Source of the DNA: Ruminococcaceae bacterium UBA5891
GTDB lineage: Bacteria; Bacillota; Clostridia; Oscillospirales; Acutalibacteraceae
DNA length: 18,374 nt
Direction: 5' to 3'
Assembly (NCBI GenBank): GCA_002431945.1
Contig: DJET01000015.1
Coordinates: forward strand, 1-18,374
The position numbers and the translations under genes are program-made. Shown piece by piece: positions 15,022 to 18,374 of the stretch (its first letter is position 1; each line of letters starts with the position of its first letter). The notes under the pieces are model-generated. The model did not search any database. It worked only from the letters and a program-made list of their open reading frames with translations, and was not told where the DNA came from.

Positions 15022-15693
15022 GAAAATATGGTTGATGTTTACCTGTTCGGCAAGAAATACAGCGTGCCGGATAACCTTACAATAATGCGCGCAATGGAAT
15101 ACGCGGGCTATCAGTTAGTACGCGGCTGCGGCTGCCGTAACGGCTTTTGCGGCGCGTGCGCCACAATTTACCGCATAAAGGGCGACCGCGAGCTTAAAAC
15201 CTGCCTTGCCTGCCAGACCAAGGTTGAGAACAATATGTATGTTGCAACCCTGCCCTTCTTCCCGCTGGTAAAACAGGTTTACGATATTGAAAAAATTAAA
15301 CCCACCGAGCAGATTATGATGCAGCTTTACCCCGAAATTTACGCCTGCGTAGGCTGCAACGCCTGCACAAAAAGCTGTACGCAGTCGCTTAACGTTATGC
15401 AGTACATAGCGTATGCTCAGCGCGGCGAGTTTGATAAGTGCGCAGAGGAATCGTTCGACTGCGTTATGTGCGGCGTGTGCTCTTCACGCTGTCCCGCAGG
15501 TATTTCTCACCCGCAGGTTGCAATGCTTGCGCGCAGACTTAATGGCAAGTATATAGAGCCGAAGTCAGAGCACCTTGAAAAACGCGTTGAGGAAATTAAA
15601 GATGGCGCGTTTACCGAGATTATAGAGTCGCTTATGGGCAAGCCGGTTGAAGAGCTTAAAGAGCTTTACAACAACCGCGAAATTGAGAAATAA
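15019..15693 (+). CDS. frdB: Fumarate reductase/succinate dehydrogenase-like iron-sulfur subunit
   Basis: A 224-residue FrdB/SdhB-like protein. The N-terminal plant-ferredoxin-type domain has C39, C44, C47 and C65 (GCRNGFCGAC...CLACQT) for a [2Fe-2S] cluster. The C-terminal helical domain has two full motifs, C110-C113-C116-C120 and C148-C151-C154-C158, for two [4Fe-4S] clusters. Quinone-linked FrdB proteins instead carry one [4Fe-4S] and one [3Fe-4S]. The cluster set resembles the N-terminal part of methanogen thiol:fumarate reductase TfrB, but without its fused CCG domain; the separate HdrB could supply that. No frdC/frdD membrane anchor is encoded anywhere in the operon. It should pass electrons to FAD in FrdA, which begins 15 bp downstream. 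Confidence 0.87.
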   Translation: MENMVDVYLFGKKYSVPDNLTIMRAMEYAGYQLVRGCGCRNGFCGACATIYRIKGDRELKTCLACQTKVENNMYVATLPFFPLVKQVYDIEKIKPTEQIMMQLYPEIYACVGCNACTKSCTQSLNVMQYIAYAQRGEFDKCAEESFDCVMCGVCSSRCPAGISHPQVAMLARRLNGKYIEPKSEHLEKRVEEIKDGAFTEIIESLMGKPVEELKELYNNREIEK

Positions 15694-15708
15694 GGAGGCG
15701 CGCAGATT

Positions 15709-17307
15709 ATGTATTCAAAAGAATTTGAAAAATCTTTAAAGGCGGTTGAAGCCGCAAGAGAAGATAACATTGCATTAGAGCCGCGCCGTATGACCGCGGA
15801 CGAAAAGGACGCCCTTTTGGCGGCTTACCACCCCGATTATAAAAAGAGCGAATTTTCCACCCTTAAAATAGGACCGAACAAGGGCGAGCAGGTGCCGCAC
15901 GAGCTTTGCGAAATGCTTGAGGCGCACAGCCGCATTAAGGCGGACGACGTTGATTTAAACGACGTTACATATGATGTTGACGTGCTTATAATCGGCGGCG
16001 GCGGCGCGGGTGCTTCTGCCGCTATTGAGGCGGATAATGCCGGCGCTAAGACTATGATAGTTACAAAGCTGCGTATAGGCGACGCCAACACAATGATGGC
16101 TGAGGGCGGTATTCAAGCGGCTGATAAGCCGAACGATTCGCCTGCCATACACTTTGTAGACGCATTCGGCGGCGGCCATTTCGCGGCAAAACGCGAGCTG
16201 CTTTCAAAGCTTGTGTGCGACGCGCCGGAGGCTATTAAGTGGCTTAATGAATTAGGCGTTGAGTTTGATAAAACGCCCGACGGCACCATGGTAACCACCC
16301 ACGGCGGCGGTACTTCGAGAAAGCGTATGCACGCTGCAAAAGATTATTCGGGCGCTGAAATTATGCGCACTCTGCGTGACGAGGTTTTAAACCGCGGTAT
16401 TCCGGTTGTGGACTTTACCTCGGCTATCGAGCTTATTCTTGATGAAAACGGCAACGCCGCAGGCGCGGTGCTTATGAATATGGAAACCAAGGAGCTTATG
16501 GTGGCACGCGCCAAAACCGTTATTATTGCAACGGGCGGCGCGGGCAGAATGCACTATCAGGGCTTCCCGACCTCTAACCACTACGGCGCTACGGCGGACG
16601 GACTGGTGTTAGCTTACCGTGTAGGCTCAAAGCTTTTGTATGCCGATACGCTTCAGTACCACCCGACAGGTGCCGCTTTCCCGCAGCAGATATTCGGCGC
16701 GCTTGTTACCGAAAAGGTGCGTTCCTTGGGCGCTAAGCTTGTAAACCGCGACGGTAAGGTATTTATGCACCCGCTTGAAACGCGCGACGTTGCGGCGGCT
16801 TCCATTATAAGAGAATGCTCCGACCGCGGCGCGGGCGTAGACACAGGCAGCGGCAAAGCGGTTTGGCTTGATACCCCGATGATTGAAAAAATCGGCGGCG
16901 AGGGCACTATCGAGAAGAGAATACCCGCGATGATGCGTATGTTCGCAAGCTATGGCATTGATATCCGTAAGGAGCCGATACTTGTATACCCGACGCTGCA
17001 CTACCAGAACGGCGGTATAGACATTAACGTTACGGGTATGAGCACCTGCGTTGAAAACCTGTACGTTGCGGGCGAGGCAGTAGGCGGAATACACGGAAGA
17101 AACCGCCTTATGGGTAACTCTCTGCTTGATATAATCGTATTCGGCAGAACTGCGGGCAAAAACGCGGCGGCAAAATCAAAGGACGTTAAGGTGGGCAAAT
17201 TAACCCTTGAACACATTAACAAATTTGACGCCGAGCGCGAGGCGGCAGGCATTAAGACCGACGCCGTATCGCCGAAGCTGCTACCCGATTACAGAAGACA
17301 AAAATAA
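15709..17307 (+). CDS. frdA: Soluble fumarate reductase flavoprotein subunit
   Basis: A 532-residue FrdA-family flavoprotein expected to reduce fumarate to succinate. The FAD Rossmann motif is GGGGAG (96-101). Catalytic and substrate residues match the family: His318 (QYHPTG), Arg359 (ETRD), His431 (LHYQNGGI) and Arg466 (GRNRLMGNSL). The position that carries covalent FAD in FrdA/SdhA (SHTxxAEGG) is Asn127 here (ANTMMAEGG), so FAD is probably noncovalent. There is an N-terminal extension of about 85 residues before the Rossmann fold, and the C-terminal helical domain is short (about 45 residues after residue 488). There is no Tat or Sec signal, so it is cytoplasmic. L-aspartate oxidase is the main alternative, but the adjacent FrdB and fumarase argue for fumarate reductase. 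The start has AGGAGG upstream. Last gene of the operon. Confidence 0.88.
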   Translation: MYSKEFEKSLKAVEAAREDNIALEPRRMTADEKDALLAAYHPDYKKSEFSTLKIGPNKGEQVPHELCEMLEAHSRIKADDVDLNDVTYDVDVLIIGGGGAGASAAIEADNAGAKTMIVTKLRIGDANTMMAEGGIQAADKPNDSPAIHFVDAFGGGHFAAKRELLSKLVCDAPEAIKWLNELGVEFDKTPDGTMVTTHGGGTSRKRMHAAKDYSGAEIMRTLRDEVLNRGIPVVDFTSAIELILDENGNAAGAVLMNMETKELMVARAKTVIIATGGAGRMHYQGFPTSNHYGATADGLVLAYRVGSKLLYADTLQYHPTGAAFPQQIFGALVTEKVRSLGAKLVNRDGKVFMHPLETRDVAAASIIRECSDRGAGVDTGSGKAVWLDTPMIEKIGGEGTIEKRIPAMMRMFASYGIDIRKEPILVYPTLHYQNGGIDINVTGMSTCVENLYVAGEAVGGIHGRNRLMGNSLLDIIVFGRTAGKNAAAKSKDVKVGKLTLEHINKFDAEREAAGIKTDAVSPKLLPDYRRQK

Positions 17308-17322
17308 TATAAAAATAAAAAG

Positions 17323-17351
17323 TCCGAACCCCGAAAGGGGCTCGGATTATT
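17323..17351 (+). terminator. Operon terminator hairpin with GAAA tetraloop
   Basis: The inverted repeat TCCGAACCCC / GGGGCTCGGA (17323-17346), with one A-C mismatch, closes a GAAA (GNRA) loop. It is followed by TTATT. The preceding tract is A-rich, so on the minus strand it would also resemble a terminator. The T run on the plus strand is weak, so read-through into the next gene is possible. Confidence 0.7.
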
Positions 17352-17364
17352 AAGGGGTTTAAAA

Positions 17365-17685
17365 ATGATTACCGATTTACTTGAAGCACTGACTATATTC
17401 TGCTTTGGGCTTTCATGGCCTATTTCCATTCGCAAATCCATAATTTCGCGCACCGCAAAGGGCAAAAGCCTTTTCTTTGAGGTATTCCTTCTTATAGGCT
17501 ACGCCTGCGGAATTGCGAGAAAGATCATACAGGTAACGGGCGGCAGCTCAGGCTTTATATTCTATTTAAGCTTTTTCTTCTATGTGCTTAACTTTATTGA
17601 AATTTCAATAGACGTAGCTCTTTATTTCAGAAACAAGAAGTTAGATGAAATAGCCGATCGCGAACGCGAGACTGCAAACGTATAA
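17365..17685 (+). CDS. Small three-helix membrane protein, PQ-loop/SemiSWEET-like
   Basis: A 106-residue protein with three predicted membrane helices at about 5-22, 36-54 and 62-88 and a charged C-terminal tail (RNKKLDEIADRERE). The first helix ends FGLSWPISIRKS, resembling the PQ-loop signature in which Pro after an aromatic or polar residue kinks the helix, and GKSLFFEVFLLIGYACGI is typical of this small family. Three helices match a SemiSWEET-type half-transporter, which would work as a dimer, but the substrate is unknown and transport itself is inference. AAGGGG followed by 7 bases precedes the ATG. It lies only 18 bp after the operon terminator stem, so it is expressed by read-through or by a promoter I cannot identify. 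Rex follows 33 bp later. Confidence 0.65.
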   Translation: MITDLLEALTIFCFGLSWPISIRKSIISRTAKGKSLFFEVFLLIGYACGIARKIIQVTGGSSGFIFYLSFFFYVLNFIEISIDVALYFRNKKLDEIADRERETANV

Positions 17686-17691
17686 AACGGT

Positions 17692-17721
17692 TATAATAAT
17701 ATAAAAGGAGGCGGCGAGTTG
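17692..17721 (+). promoter_or_regulatory. Possible rex -10 element and ribosome site selecting a TTG start
   Basis: TATAAT at 17692-17697 could be a -10 element, but no convincing -35 lies 16-18 bases upstream. AAAGGAGG at 17704-17711, followed by 7 bases, places the TTG at 17719 as the rex start. The ribosome site is strong evidence; the promoter is weak. Confidence 0.4.
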
Positions 17722-18327
17722 GAGCATTCTTATGTATCGCGGGCAACTATCGGCAGAATACCTGTTTATTTACGGTATCTTAAAAACAATTACCACAGCA
17801 CCGAGAATATTTCAGCCACCGCCCTTGCGCGCGCTTTAGGTCTCGGCGAGGTTCAGGTGCGAAAGGATCTCAGCGCCGTAAGCGGCGCTGGCAGACCGAA
17901 AACAGGCTACAATATAGGCAAGCTTACGCAGGCGCTTGAGGATTTTTTGGGCGGCGAAAGCAATGTTGTAATAGTGGGAGCAGGCAAGCTCGGCAGAGCG
18001 CTGCTTGATTATTCGGGCTTTAACGATTACGGTCTTCATATATCCGCCGCATTTGATAACAGCATTAAAACAGCCGAAAAAAGCAACACAAGCAAGCCCA
18101 TACTTCCGGCGGATATGCTTGAAAGCTTTTGCGGTGAAAACAATGTTAAAATAGGCATTATAACCGTACCGGCGGAAGCTTCTCAAGAGGTGTGCGACCG
18201 GCTGCTAAACTGCGGCGTTAAAGGCATATGGTGCTTTGCGCCCTGTACGCTTAAGGTGCCTGACGGCTTTCCCGTGCAATACGAGAATATGGCGCTTTCA
18301 TTAGCTCATCTTAATAAGAAAATATAA
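17719..18327 (+). CDS. rex: Rex-family redox-sensing transcriptional repressor
   Basis: A 202-residue Rex-type regulator that represses target genes when NADH is low and releases DNA as NADH rises. The N-terminal winged helix runs from RIPVYLRYLK to VQVRKDLS (47-52). The Rossmann domain has VIVGAGKLGRALLDY (84-98) with GAGKLG for NAD(H), then AAFD (110-113) and IGIITVPAEASQEVCD. The linker usually reading FGxFGxxGxGY is VSGAGRPKTGY here, and the usual NFAP is CFAP, so this is a divergent Rex subtype that may recognise a non-canonical operator. The start is TTG. Its closeness to the NADH-consuming mdh-to-frd operon suggests a regulatory link, but I found no classical Rex operator in the window. 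Confidence 0.88.
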   Translation: MEHSYVSRATIGRIPVYLRYLKNNYHSTENISATALARALGLGEVQVRKDLSAVSGAGRPKTGYNIGKLTQALEDFLGGESNVVIVGAGKLGRALLDYSGFNDYGLHISAAFDNSIKTAEKSNTSKPILPADMLESFCGENNVKIGIITVPAEASQEVCDRLLNCGVKGIWCFAPCTLKVPDGFPVQYENMALSLAHLNKKI

Positions 18328-18330
18328 GCA

Positions 18331-18354
18331 ACCGGACTGCTATTGCAGTCCGGT
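18331..18354. terminator. Perfect 10-bp hairpin after rex
   Basis: ACCGGACTGC and GCAGTCCGGT pair perfectly around a TATT loop. On the plus strand it is followed by CAGTCTGTC, not a T run. On the minus strand it is followed by TGCTTATATTTTC, which is more terminator-like. It may serve rex, a convergent gene outside the window, or both. Confidence 0.5.
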
Positions 18355-18374
18355 CAGTCTGTCGAAAAAGTCCA

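Noticed and set aside
15709..17307. L-aspartate oxidase (NadB)
   Set aside because: The noncovalent FAD site and length are NadB-like. However, the gene sits directly after an FrdB-type Fe-S subunit in a fumarate-producing operon, and no other NAD biosynthesis genes are present.
1..18374. CRISPR array, tRNA, rRNA, insertion sequence or prophage
   Set aside because: No regularly spaced repeats, cloverleaf, rRNA-like sequence, transposase or integrase was seen on either strand.

Overview
The window looks like chromosomal DNA of an anaerobic, endospore-forming member of the Clostridia, probably a gut-type Oscillospiraceae or relative. The evidence is a spore-germination (GerA-type) operon, oxygen-sensitive Fe-S and Hdr-type redox enzymes, a Rex regulator, strong AGGAGG ribosome sites with several TTG/GTG starts, and moderate GC content judged by eye. 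I saw no rRNA, tRNA, insertion sequence, phage gene or CRISPR array, and no gene-free stretch longer than about 155 bases.

Left arm (1-5068, minus strand). This is a compact sporulation/germination operon, transcribed leftward: a small carboxypeptidase-regulatory-like protein, a SpoIID-domain protein with three peptidoglycan-binding repeats, a GerA-family receptor protein, a Ger(x)C lipoprotein, and the first 207 residues of a GerAB-type permease that runs off the window. About 100 bp of divergent promoter DNA separates it from a plus-strand aldose 1-epimerase-like gene (5170-6024). That gene has its own promoter and ends in a hairpin terminator.

Centre (6179-17307, plus strand). Eleven tightly packed genes form one apparent operon with a single clear promoter (TTGCAA-17-TATAAT) and a terminator after the last gene. 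The order is malate/lactate-type dehydrogenase, class II fumarase, hdrB, hdrC, hdrA, mvhD/flxD, two Fe-S adaptor proteins of the FlxB/FlxC kind, flxA (FAD, NAD and [2Fe-2S] reductase), frdB and frdA. Read as a pathway, it converts oxaloacetate to malate, fumarate and succinate. The fumarate reductase is soluble, has no membrane anchor, and is encoded with a complete HdrABC-FlxABCD NADH dehydrogenase module. The most interesting hypothesis is a cytoplasmic electron-bifurcating NADH-dependent fumarate reductase: NADH electrons enter at FlxA, split at HdrA, and go to ferredoxin and, via HdrCB and/or FrdB, to fumarate. Sequence details fit a one-way soluble fumarate reductase. FrdA keeps the catalytic His/Arg residues but has Asn where the covalent-FAD His normally sits. 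FrdB has two four-Cys [4Fe-4S] motifs and no obvious quinone-linked [3Fe-4S] motif.

Right arm (17365-18374). After the operon terminator come a 106-residue three-helix PQ-loop-like membrane protein and a Rex-family NADH-sensing repressor with a divergent DNA-binding-domain/linker motif. A perfect 10-bp hairpin follows. Rex next to an NADH-disposal operon is a plausible regulator-target pairing, but I found no canonical Rex operator.
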